Shown: piece by piece, positions 1 through 5,047 of the stretch
Position numbering within the stretch: the first letter of the stretch is position 1
Layout: the number at the start of each line of letters is the position of its first letter
NCBI GenBank assembly: GCA_937951395.1
Contig: CALFBV010000043.1
Coordinates: forward strand, 1 to 5,163
Source: an uncultured Rubritalea sp.
GTDB taxonomy: Bacteria; Verrucomicrobiota; Verrucomicrobiia; Verrucomicrobiales; Akkermansiaceae
DNA: 5,163 nt
Reading direction: 5' to 3'
Made by a program: the position numbers and the translations under genes
Notes under the pieces: model-generated
The model's database searches: none
Told to the model about the DNA's origin: nothing
What the model saw: only the letters and a program-made list of their open reading frames with translations

Positions 1-406
1 TAGGGATGGCGCGTCCTAGAATGTCTTTAGAGGTGATGGAGCAGAAGGCTCTTGCGGTGGAGAAGAAGGCGAGGGCTATCATTGCGATGGAGCTTGCTAG
101 AATGGGGGACAAGAATAGTGCGGCGATGCCAATGGCGATGATGCAAATGAACTGGGTGATGAGTCCTGTGGTGTAGATGGGCTTTCGCTTGGGAAACTTC
201 TTGATGTAGCTAGCGAGAAATATCTGGGGCAGCATGGAGCCTGACTCACGGATGGGGACGAGAATGCTAACGGCAAAGGCGGGTGAGCCAAGCGCTGAGA
301 GTAGCCAAGTGAGGATGGTCTTGGGGTCTGAGAGGGTGTCACCGATTCTGATAAAACAGTTCGATGCAATGATGGATCGAAAGGAGCGTTTTTGTTGTGG
401 TGTCAT
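1..406 (-). CDS. MFS transporter, N-terminal part (cut by window edge)
   Basis: The reading frame opens at the ATG at 406-404 and stays open to the left edge, giving 135 residues without a stop, so the C-terminal two thirds lie outside the window. Four hydrophobic segments are visible: about residues 31-50, 55-68, 76-100 and 104-122. The segment RESGSMLPQIF (53-63), followed by the basic loop KKFPKRK (69-75), sits where MFS proteins carry their helix 2-3 motif A. The stretch SKDILGRAIP (126-135) after helix 4 is typical of a poorly characterised MFS subfamily that I recognise by pattern. The protein should be an inner-membrane secondary transporter; its substrate cannot be told. No Shine-Dalgarno site precedes the ATG (upstream RNA CGCAACACACCC). 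It is divergent from the M20 dipeptidase, with 121 bases between the starts. A 90-codon antisense-frame ORF inside this region is a shadow. Confidence 0.8.
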   Translation of the reverse strand, partial: MTPQQKRSFRSIIASNCFIRIGDTLSDPKTILTWLLSALGSPAFAVSILVPIRESGSMLPQIFLASYIKKFPKRKPIYTTGLITQFICIIAIGIAALFLSPILASSIAMIALAFFSTARAFCSITSKDILGRAIP

Positions 407-438
407 GGGTGTGTTGCGATAGGTAATTGGATGTGCAG

Positions 439-466
439 ATTTTAGCATCTCTAGGATAGATAGCAA
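439..466 (-). promoter_or_regulatory. Candidate sigma70-type promoter of the MFS gene
   Basis: Read on the minus strand, TTGCTA (466-461, 4 of 6 to the -35 consensus) is followed after 16 bases by TAAAAT (444-439, 5 of 6 to the -10 consensus). Transcription would start near 432, leaving a leader of about 26 bases before the ATG at 406. The match is moderate, and it is the best pair I see in the divergent gap. Confidence 0.35.
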
Positions 467-473
467 AGAGATG
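446..473. promoter_or_regulatory. Inverted repeat in the MFS/dipeptidase divergent gap, possible operator
   Basis: CATCTCT (446-452) and AGAGATG (467-473) form a perfect 7-bp dyad with a 14-base spacer. The left arm directly abuts the candidate MFS -10 box, and the right arm lies just beyond its -35 box. On the plus strand the right arm ends just before TATTAT (476-481), a weak -10-like box without a good -35 that could serve the dipeptidase. A protein bound here could therefore control both genes. A 7-bp dyad can arise by chance in a gap of this size, so the operator role is inference. Confidence 0.25.
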
Positions 474-527
474 AATATTATGTGTTTGAAGCTTGAGATT
501 TAAGAATTAAGGGAAGAGTATTACGGT

Positions 528-1874
528 ATGACCGAACAACTTCAAGAACAGCTGGACGATTTATTTGAATTCCTGAGATTCCCGAGCATCTCAACTGCGA
601 GTGAGCACGCCAAGGATGTGCGAGCTTGTGGCGAGTGGCTGGTGAAAAAACTTACCTCTATGGAGCTAGCTGTTGAGCTGCATGAGACGCCTAAGCATCC
701 TATTGTAGTAGCGAGGAATGTTCACCAAGAAGGACGCAAGACGGTGCTTATTTATGGGCATTATGATGTGCAGCCTGTTGATCCAGTTGAACTGTGGGAT
801 AGTCCACCGTTCGAGCCAGAGATCAGAGATGGGAGAATCTGGGGCAGGGGATCTACGGATAACAAAGGTCAGATGATGGCACACGTTCTCGGCGTTCAGC
901 AGATGTTAGAGGAAAAGGGGGAGCTTCCTGTGAACTTGATTTTCCTCTTTGAGGGAGAGGAAGAAGTGGGTAGTCCGAGCTTAGTGCCATTTCTTGAGAA
1001 GCATAAAGCAGATCTTGCTTGTGATATCATCGCTGTTTCAGATACAGGAATGGTAGCGCGCGGTGTTCCTACGATGGGCTACGGTCTACGTGGTATCGCA
1101 TGCTGTGAAGTGACGGTGAGAGGTCCAAGTGGTGATCTTCACTCTGGGCTGTATGGTGGAGCAGTGGCGAATCCTGCAACGGCTGTTGCTAGATTAGTGG
1201 CGAGCTTGCACGATGGGGATGGGAAGATAGCGATTGATGGATTCTATGATGATGTGAAGCCTCTAGAAAACTGGGAGCGTGAGATGTGGGCGCAAGTTCC
1301 GGGGGTGGCAGCAAAGGATATTTTGGAGACTACGGGATCACCAGAAATTTTTGGTGAGCCTGGCTATACTAGTGCTGAGAGGCTATGGGCGCGACCTACA
1401 GCGGAGGTCAATGGCATAGGTTCTGGCTATCAAGGCGAAGGAAGCAAGACGGTTCTCCCTGCTGAAGCGATGGCTAAGTTCTCATTTCGCTTAGTTCCAG
1501 ACCAAGAGCCAAAAGACATCGCGAAAAAGGTAGAAGCCCATCTTATGAAGCACACGCCAGCAGGCGTTACGCTAGAGGTGGAAGTGGGGCATGATGGCAA
1601 GCCATACTACGTAGATCCAAATTCAGCGTTCGGTAAAGCTGGGCAAGCAGCACTGGAAATAGCCTTTGGTAAAAAGCCTGTGCTGATCCGTGAGGGTGGG
1701 AGTATTCCTATTATCAAGGACATGCAGGATATTCTCGGAGCCGATTCGCTTTTGTTAGGTTTAGCCCTGCCAGACTGCCAAATCCACGCGCCAAATGAGA
1801 ACTATTATATCGAGAACTTCGAGGGCGGAATCAAGATGTCTCAAGTTCTGTTAGAAGAATTGGCTAAGGTATAG
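528..1874 (+). CDS. M20-family dipeptidase (di-zinc metallopeptidase)
   Basis: This 448-residue protein has every catalytic motif of the M20 / carnosinase-like (CNDP) dipeptidases. YGHYDVQP supplies H78 (metal ligand) and D80. GRGSTDNKGQ supplies D111 (bridging ligand). FEGEEEVGS supplies E145 (general base) and E146 (metal ligand). SDT supplies D172, and the C-terminal QIHAPNE supplies H420. DLHSGLYGG contains H205, the residue that in CNDP enzymes completes the partner subunit's active site. Roles are assigned by family analogy. The lid/dimerisation domain lies at roughly 185-375, inside the split catalytic domain. No signal peptide is present, so it should act in the cytoplasm, splitting dipeptides or other short peptides. 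The start at 528 fits full family length and a purine-rich stretch, AAGGGAAGA (509-517), about 11 bases upstream. This is the only gene here with anything like a Shine-Dalgarno site. Exact substrate is unknown; a related N-acyl amino acid hydrolase remains possible. Confidence 0.93.
   Translation: MTEQLQEQLDDLFEFLRFPSISTASEHAKDVRACGEWLVKKLTSMELAVELHETPKHPIVVARNVHQEGRKTVLIYGHYDVQPVDPVELWDSPPFEPEIRDGRIWGRGSTDNKGQMMAHVLGVQQMLEEKGELPVNLIFLFEGEEEVGSPSLVPFLEKHKADLACDIIAVSDTGMVARGVPTMGYGLRGIACCEVTVRGPSGDLHSGLYGGAVANPATAVARLVASLHDGDGKIAIDGFYDDVKPLENWEREMWAQVPGVAAKDILETTGSPEIFGEPGYTSAERLWARPTAEVNGIGSGYQGEGSKTVLPAEAMAKFSFRLVPDQEPKDIAKKVEAHLMKHTPAGVTLEVEVGHDGKPYYVDPNSAFGKAGQAALEIAFGKKPVLIREGGSIPIIKDMQDILGADSLLLGLALPDCQIHAPNENYYIENFEGGIKMSQVLLEELAKV
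645..674 (+). repeat. Sequence shared with the rpsP leader region, copy 1
   Basis: Six A's followed by CTTACCTCTA (645-660) recur exactly at 4649-4664. CTAGCTGTT (666-674) recurs exactly at 4662-4670. The second site equals this one with 8 bases (661-668) missing. Here the stretch is ordinary coding sequence for residues K40-V49 of the dipeptidase. Confidence 0.4.
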
Positions 1875-1970
1875 CGGATTCAAAACCTCCTAAAAGAAGA
1901 GGGGAGAACCGGTGCTAGAGATAGCGATGTAAGAATTAGTCGATTCCATAGGTGTAGGGTGCTATTAGTT

Positions 1971-2888
1971 TTAGAGCTTTAGAGTTTGAGTCTTTCTGCG
2001 AGATGCGAGGCTCAGTAGGATGAGTATTGGGATGATCCAGTAGGAGGCATAGAAGAAAAAATCTGCGATGATGAGATCGAAGCTCATAGTGGATTCACTA
2101 CTAAATGATAATGCTAAAACACGGTAAATAGAAGAGAGGACCCCGATGATAATGAGTGCAAAAAGTCCGAGCCTGCGCGTGATGGCAAAGGCGGTGAGTA
2201 GCGCGAAGAATATGGCAATATAGGAGAAAACAGTGAGCATTGTATCCCCAGCAGAGCCTGGAATGCCCACAGAGCTGAAAGTGGAGGAGTTAAAGAGAGG
2301 GACTTTAGCTGGAGAGAAAAGATAGGTGAGGGCATTGCCGAAGATGGTCGTTACGCAGAGGAAATTTGCGTAGTAGTTCCAGTGGTCTACTTTATTGGCG
2401 AGACGTCGGTAGCTAAGGAGTAGGAATGGTGTGGCGATGGGAAGCAAGAAAGGGATGATGGATATTAGTTCGAAATCTGAGCTGAAATAGTGCTTCACCG
2501 CTGCGGTGACGAGCAGTAAGCCCGTTATAAATACGGAAATGATATATTTAGGTTTAGCATCTTCTCCACAGCGCAGGCTGATGAAGGCGGCGATGAAGAA
2601 GAAGGCTGAGAAGCCATACTGAATGTATAGTTGGAGGTCGTCAGAGCTAAATCGACCATTATCATTTTCCTCAAAAAACTTACCTGTAGCTTCCTCTAAG
2701 ATGGGCTGAAACTGGTCAGTGATTCCTAGAGGTGATGCTGTTCTGAATATGCTCCAAGCTGCAGCGATTAGAGTTAAAAAACTCGCTATCCTAAGTAATT
2801 GGAGCCAAGCATCTAGATTATTCCGCATCCACGAGTCCCGATGAGGGTGTGGGATGTATCTAGATAGTTGTGCGTGGAAAAGTTGCAT
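1971..2888 (-). CDS. Unrecognised membrane protein with eight predicted helices in two similar halves
   Basis: I do not recognise this 305-residue protein. Eight hydrophobic segments can be drawn at about 30-48, 88-106, 115-134, 140-159, 172-191, 217-236, 240-260 and 272-295. Basic clusters at R161-R162, R238-R239 and R297-K299 put both ends and the short loops inside the cell. The halves share a plan: Trp (W28/W170), a helix, a long outer loop, a helix, a short inner loop, a helix, a Ser-Ser turn (S136-S137/S263-S264), and a helix ending in an Arg pair. This suggests an internal duplication. The four-helix plan with a long first loop recalls DoxX-like proteins, but no diagnostic motif confirms that. 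The start is uncertain: neither M1 (2888) nor M21 (2828) has a Shine-Dalgarno site; I take M1 as the longest frame. It lies 95 bases downstream of kamA on the same strand with no clear terminator between, so cotranscription is possible. Confidence 0.8.
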   Translation of the reverse strand: MQLFHAQLSRYIPHPHRDSWMRNNLDAWLQLLRIASFLTLIAAAWSIFRTASPLGITDQFQPILEEATGKFFEENDNGRFSSDDLQLYIQYGFSAFFFIAAFISLRCGEDAKPKYIISVFITGLLLVTAAVKHYFSSDFELISIIPFLLPIATPFLLLSYRRLANKVDHWNYYANFLCVTTIFGNALTYLFSPAKVPLFNSSTFSSVGIPGSAGDTMLTVFSYIAIFFALLTAFAITRRLGLFALIIIGVLSSIYRVLALSFSSESTMSFDLIIADFFFYASYWIIPILILLSLASRRKTQTLKL

Positions 2889-2983
2889 GAAAAAGTTGTA
2901 GAAGGAAGATATTCAACCAACTAGCACTAGATTAGACCGTCTCTCACTGAGCGCAACTATATTTCTCGGAATAGCAATGATGA

Positions 2984-4159
2984 CTAAATTTCCACCCTAG
3001 CGCTTCGTGGCTCTGGGTAGGTGAATTCTTTTCCTTCGTAGTTCCTGAGCACTACTTTTTCAGGGGTGATTTCCTTGATGTAGTCAGGGTTGATGGGGAT
3101 CTTTCCGCCACCACCGGGTCCATCGATGACGTATTGAGGGATGGCGTAGCCAGAGGTGTGACCACGGAGGCCCTCGATGATTTCGATGCCCTTAGCCACG
3201 CTCGTACGAAGGTGAGATGAGCCTTTGATAAGGTCACATTGGTAAAGGTAATACGGTCTGGAGCGGCACATGAGAAGCTTGTGAACTAGAGCCCTCTGTG
3301 TATCTACAGTATCATTCACTCCTTTAAGAAGCACGCTCTGATTGCCAGTCATGATGCCCGCATTTGCGAGCTTCTCCAGCCCTACTTTGACCTCAGTAGT
3401 GAGTTCTTTGGGGTGATTTGTGTGGATGGAAATGAAAAGTGGATGGTATTTCTTCAGCATATTACACAGGTCATCTGTGATGCGCTGTGGTAAAAAGATA
3501 GGGATTCTGGAGCCTATTCTGATAAATTGGATATGCGGGATAGCATGGAGCCGTTTGAGGATTTTCTCTAATTTACCATCGGAAAACAGTAGTGGGTCAC
3601 CACCGGAAAGCAGCACATCGCGCACTGCGGGTGTGTTTTCCAGATACTCGAATGCTGCTTCCGTCTGGGTATCTAGTTGCTGCTCGCCTACTCCAGATAC
3701 GACTCGGCTTCGAGTGCAGTAGCGGCAGTAGGATGCACAGCGGTCTGTGACTAAAAATAATACTCTATCAGGATAGCGGTGGACTAAGCCTGGCACTGGC
3801 ATGTGGCTGTCTTCACCACATGGGTCATCCATTTCCTGTGGGTCATCTAGGGTTTCTTCCATGCGAGGAATGATTTGCCTGCGGATAGGGCAGTCTGGGT
3901 CATCCTTATCCACTAGGTTCATGAAATGCGGAGTGATGGACATAGCCAACTTATTACCTGAGAGGATAATTCCTGTGCGCTCTTCTTGAGTGAGATTGAT
4001 GTGCTTCTCTAGCTCATTGAGAGAGTTGATCCTGTTTTTGAGCTGCCATTTAGGGTTATCCCAGTTCTCCATGGCATCTGCTGGCCAGTATCCAGGAGCG
4101 TGGCTCTGGAATGGGATCATGGAGTCGTAGTCAGTTTCCTGAGTTTTTATAGCTGGCAT
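2984..4159 (-). CDS. kamA: Lysine 2,3-aminomutase (radical SAM, PLP-dependent)
   Basis: This 391-residue enzyme should interconvert L-lysine and L-beta-lysine in the cytoplasm, using S-adenosylmethionine, a [4Fe-4S] cluster and pyridoxal phosphate. The cluster motif CASYCRYC gives C141, C145 and C148. SGGDPL (185-190) fits the SAM site, and DGPGGGGK gives the PLP lysine K353. R150, D309 and D346 match the clostridial substrate-binding residues R134, D293 and D330 at a constant offset of 16, as does K353 with K337 (numbering recalled from memory). The two acidic residues favour lysine over glutamate as substrate. PVPGLVHRYPDR (121-132) and the complete C-terminal PLP region look more like KamA than the EF-P modifying EpmB. 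The C-terminal zinc cysteines of the clostridial enzyme are absent. Family homology begins near residue 33, so starts at M14 or M30 are possible; M1 fits the promoter best. No beta-lysine acetyltransferase (ablB) gene is in the window. Confidence 0.93.
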   Translation of the reverse strand: MPAIKTQETDYDSMIPFQSHAPGYWPADAMENWDNPKWQLKNRINSLNELEKHINLTQEERTGIILSGNKLAMSITPHFMNLVDKDDPDCPIRRQIIPRMEETLDDPQEMDDPCGEDSHMPVPGLVHRYPDRVLFLVTDRCASYCRYCTRSRVVSGVGEQQLDTQTEAAFEYLENTPAVRDVLLSGGDPLLFSDGKLEKILKRLHAIPHIQFIRIGSRIPIFLPQRITDDLCNMLKKYHPLFISIHTNHPKELTTEVKVGLEKLANAGIMTGNQSVLLKGVNDTVDTQRALVHKLLMCRSRPYYLYQCDLIKGSSHLRTSVAKGIEIIEGLRGHTSGYAIPQYVIDGPGGGGKIPINPDYIKEITPEKVVLRNYEGKEFTYPEPRSARVEI

Positions 4160-4165
4160 AGTGGG

Positions 4166-4193
4166 ATACTAGACGATTTTTCTCAAATGTCAA
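4166..4193 (-). promoter_or_regulatory. Candidate kamA promoter giving a leaderless mRNA
   Basis: On the minus strand, a perfect -35 hexamer TTGACA (4193-4188) is followed after 16 bases by TAGTAT (4171-4166, 4 of 6). Counting from the -10 box, +1 falls at 4159, which is the A of the annotated ATG. No Shine-Dalgarno site precedes that ATG, which fits a leaderless message. The promoter lies downstream of the rpsP terminator, so kamA would be an independent unit. Confidence 0.5.
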
Positions 4194-4211
4194 AAATCTG
4201 AGCTGACATTT
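4185..4211. promoter_or_regulatory. 8-bp inverted repeat over the kamA -35 box, possible operator
   Basis: AAATGTCA (4185-4192) and TGACATTT (4204-4211) are a perfect dyad with an 11-base centre. The arm spacing is about 19 bases centre to centre, roughly two helical turns. The left arm covers most of the candidate -35 hexamer (4188-4193). A dimeric regulator bound here would block RNA polymerase. Neither arm is followed by a T-run, so it does not look like a terminator. No regulator gene is visible nearby. Confidence 0.4.
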
Positions 4212-4220
4212 CTATATAGA

Positions 4221-4252
4221 TACAACAAAAGCCACATGCGAACATGTGGCTT
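4221..4252 (-). terminator. Rho-independent terminator of rpsP
   Basis: A perfect 10-bp stem pairs 4229-4238 with 4243-4252 around a four-base loop. In the minus-strand RNA the loop reads UUCG, a stable tetraloop. The stem is followed directly by a U-rich tail (TTTTGTTGT across the stem end, to about 4222). It lies 39 bases beyond the rpsP stop codon and ahead of the kamA promoter. In the plus direction the tail is GAAATTTTG, so any plus-strand activity would be weaker. Confidence 0.88.
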
Positions 4253-4290
4253 GAAATTTTGTAAATTTATCGGACTAGATTAAGAAGTGA

Positions 4291-4542
4291 TTACGCCTCA
4301 AGAGCCTGCTTTTGGGCTTTCTTGATGATGCTTTTCACTGTGTCAGAAGGCTGTGCTCCGCTGCTGAGCCACTTTTCTGTTTTCTCGATGTCGATAGTGA
4401 AGTTTACGCCTTCTACCATTGGATTGTATGTACCTAGCTGCTCGATAGGACGGCCATCACGGCGCTTGCGGCTATCTACTGCTACGATTTTGTAATAAGG
4501 GCGATCTTTTGTGCCTTGACGGCTGAGACGAAGTGCTACCAT
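4291..4542 (-). CDS. rpsP: 30S ribosomal protein S16
   Basis: This 83-residue protein has the usual bacterial S16 length and its hallmark N-terminal pattern: [20 protein letters not shown] (1-20), then [20 protein letters not shown] (23-42). S16 binds 16S rRNA in the body of the 30S subunit and is needed for its assembly. The highly basic, short sequence and the ATG at 4542 leave little doubt about identity or start. No Shine-Dalgarno site precedes the ATG (upstream RNA ends ACCACAAAAAUC), which is unusual for a highly expressed ribosomal protein. In many bacteria rpsP heads an operon with rimM, trmD and rplS. Here a strong terminator follows directly, no such gene comes next, and rpsP appears to be transcribed alone from a promoter near 4700 with a leader of about 135 bases. 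Confidence 0.97.
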   Translation of the reverse strand: MVALRLSRQGTKDRPYYKIVAVDSRKRRDGRPIEQLGTYNPMVEGVNFTIDIEKTEKWLSSGAQPSDTVKSIIKKAQKQALEA

Positions 4543-4581
4543 GATTTTTGTGGTCGTTAAAATTTGTTATTACCGCAATTG

Positions 4582-4608
4582 GTGCAGCAATGGGGCGGAA
4601 AACTGCAC
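4582..4608 (-). promoter_or_regulatory. Stem-loop in the rpsP leader
   Basis: GTGCAG (4582-4587) and CTGCAC (4603-4608) can pair as a perfect 6-bp stem with a 15-base loop. It lies about 40 bases before the rpsP start, within the predicted leader RNA. A role in S16 autoregulation or translation control is conceivable but unsupported; I know of no leader motif that it matches. Confidence 0.25.
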
Positions 4609-4648
4609 GATATGGGTGCGTTTGCCAAGCGAAAACTTTATAAAAATA

Positions 4649-4670
4649 AAAAAACTTACCTCTAGCTGTT
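4649..4670 (+). repeat. Sequence shared with the dipeptidase gene, copy 2
   Basis: This 22-base stretch equals 645-674 with an 8-base gap (16 exact bases, then 6 more; 9 exact if the second match is taken back to CTA). It lies inside the predicted rpsP leader. The minus-strand leader RNA therefore carries the complement of the dipeptidase mRNA here. It could be chance in an A-rich stretch. Confidence 0.4.
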
Positions 4671-4683
4671 ATTTTTCCTCTAA

Positions 4684-4713
4684 ATTATTGAAAATACTGT
4701 ATCCACCCGTCAA
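4684..4713 (-). promoter_or_regulatory. Candidate rpsP promoter
   Basis: On the minus strand, TTGACG (4713-4708, 5 of 6) and AATAAT (4689-4684, 5 of 6) are separated by 18 bases. Transcription would start near 4677, giving rpsP a leader of about 135 bases. A second -10-like box, TATAAA, occurs at about 4642-4637 but lacks a clear -35 partner. Confidence 0.5.
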
Positions 4714-4743
4714 AGAAATTTGCTGCTTTTTAGCGTATGCCTT

Positions 4744-4772
4744 AGCCGATCGGGTGCGGATCTGGGCTTTTG
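4744..4772 (+). terminator. Possible weak plus-strand terminator
   Basis: AGCCGATC (4744-4751) can pair with GATC (4759-4762) and GGCT (4765-4768), with a 7-base loop and a two-base bulge (TG). The stem ends in TTTTG. This resembles a rho-independent terminator in the plus direction, but no plus-strand gene ends here, so its meaning is unclear. It lies upstream of the rpsP promoter. Confidence 0.2.
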
Positions 4773-4785
4773 TCTCTCCGTTAAA

Positions 4786-5034
4786 TCATCCTTTTAGCGC
4801 ATCATGCAGAATAAATGATGCTGGGTAAATCATGCTCTTAGTTTGTAAAATAGGGGTCGTTTTAGTATTCTCGAAGTGTTTTTCGAAATAGCTGTCGGAA
4901 ATACAGCAGAGAGTGATGGTATCTGTCTTCTCAGCGCGGGTGGGATTTCCACATATAGGTAAGCAGGCTACGAAGGCAAAAACTTTCATGAAATGGAGGT
5001 GAAGCTTAGACAAAATCATTATGTTCTTTCTCAT
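4786..5034 (-). CDS. Possible small secreted peptide, hypothetical
   Basis: An 82-codon frame starts at the ATG at 5034-5032. A longer frame from 5088 and a shorter one from 4989 share the same TGA at 4788-4786. From the 5034 start, the N-terminus has basic residues (MRKN), then a hydrophobic core VFAFVACLPICG (18-29) and a possible signal peptidase site after TRA (32-34). The predicted mature part is about 48 residues, with a Cys pair (C41, C42) and no recognised domain. A perfect TATAAT lies just upstream, placing transcription start about one base before the ATG. None of the three starts has a Shine-Dalgarno site. The frame could equally be chance in a gene-poor stretch; no homology is recognised. 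Confidence 0.2.
   Translation of the reverse strand: MRKNIMILSKLHLHFMKVFAFVACLPICGNPTRAEKTDTITLCCISDSYFEKHFENTKTTPILQTKSMIYPASFILHDALKG
4799..4821. repeat. Short inverted repeat
   Basis: GCATCAT (4799-4805) and ATGATGC (4815-4821) form a perfect 7-bp dyad with a 9-base loop. No T-run follows on either strand. It lies near the 3' end of the doubtful small ORF, roughly 85-110 bases upstream of the rpsP promoter. Function unknown. Confidence 0.3.
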
Positions 5035-5041
5035 TGCATTG

Positions 5042-5047
5042 ATTATA
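5042..5047 (-). promoter_or_regulatory. Consensus -10 box upstream of the small ORF
   Basis: The minus strand reads TATAAT exactly. No good -35 hexamer lies 16-18 bases upstream. The predicted start of transcription is near 5035, directly beside the ATG at 5034. In AT-rich DNA such a hexamer is common, so this only mildly supports the small ORF. Confidence 0.25.

Noticed and set aside
97..369. 90-codon minus-strand ORF, Ser/Pro-rich
   Set aside because: It lies in another frame of the MFS gene, whose own frame encodes clear transmembrane helices. Its low-complexity Ser/Pro composition is typical of a shadow frame.
234..422. 62-codon plus-strand ORF
   Set aside because: Antisense to the MFS gene, with no start signal or family likeness.
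666..884. 72-codon minus-strand ORF
   Set aside because: Antisense to the conserved catalytic core of the dipeptidase.
1875..1970. Terminator between the convergent dipeptidase and membrane protein genes
   Set aside because: Only weak pairings are present (CCTC/GAGG near 1887-1902 and GCTA-GAGA-TAGC at 1914-1925), without T-runs. I do not call a terminator.
2114..2335. 73-codon minus-strand ORF, Ser/Leu-rich
   Set aside because: Alternate frame within the eight-helix membrane protein gene; its hydrophobicity is a by-product of that coding sequence.
2889..2983. Promoter or terminator between kamA and the membrane protein gene
   Set aside because: TTGCGC with a downstream TAATCT-like box is too far from consensus, and the short dyads (CTAG-TG-CTAG and AGAC-C-GTCT) lack T-runs. 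The gap stays unassigned.
3052..3237. 61-codon minus-strand ORF
   Set aside because: Alternate frame inside kamA over the conserved PLP-binding region.
3420..3989. Two plus-strand ORFs (100 and 62 codons) opposite kamA
   Set aside because: Antisense to highly conserved kamA coding sequence, with no ribosome site or recognisable domain.
2984..4159. Assignment of the radical SAM enzyme as EpmB (EF-P lysine modification)
   Set aside because: It has the KamA-type CASYCRYCTR cluster region and PVPGL-HRYPDR, retains both acidic substrate residues and is longer than EpmB, so lysine 2,3-aminomutase proper is the better call.
4541..4828. 95-codon plus-strand ORF over the rpsP leader and promoter
   Set aside because: It overlaps the rpsP start codon region antisense, has no ribosome site, has an unlikely composition rich in Cys and aromatic residues, and crosses a hairpin. 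Best seen as chance.
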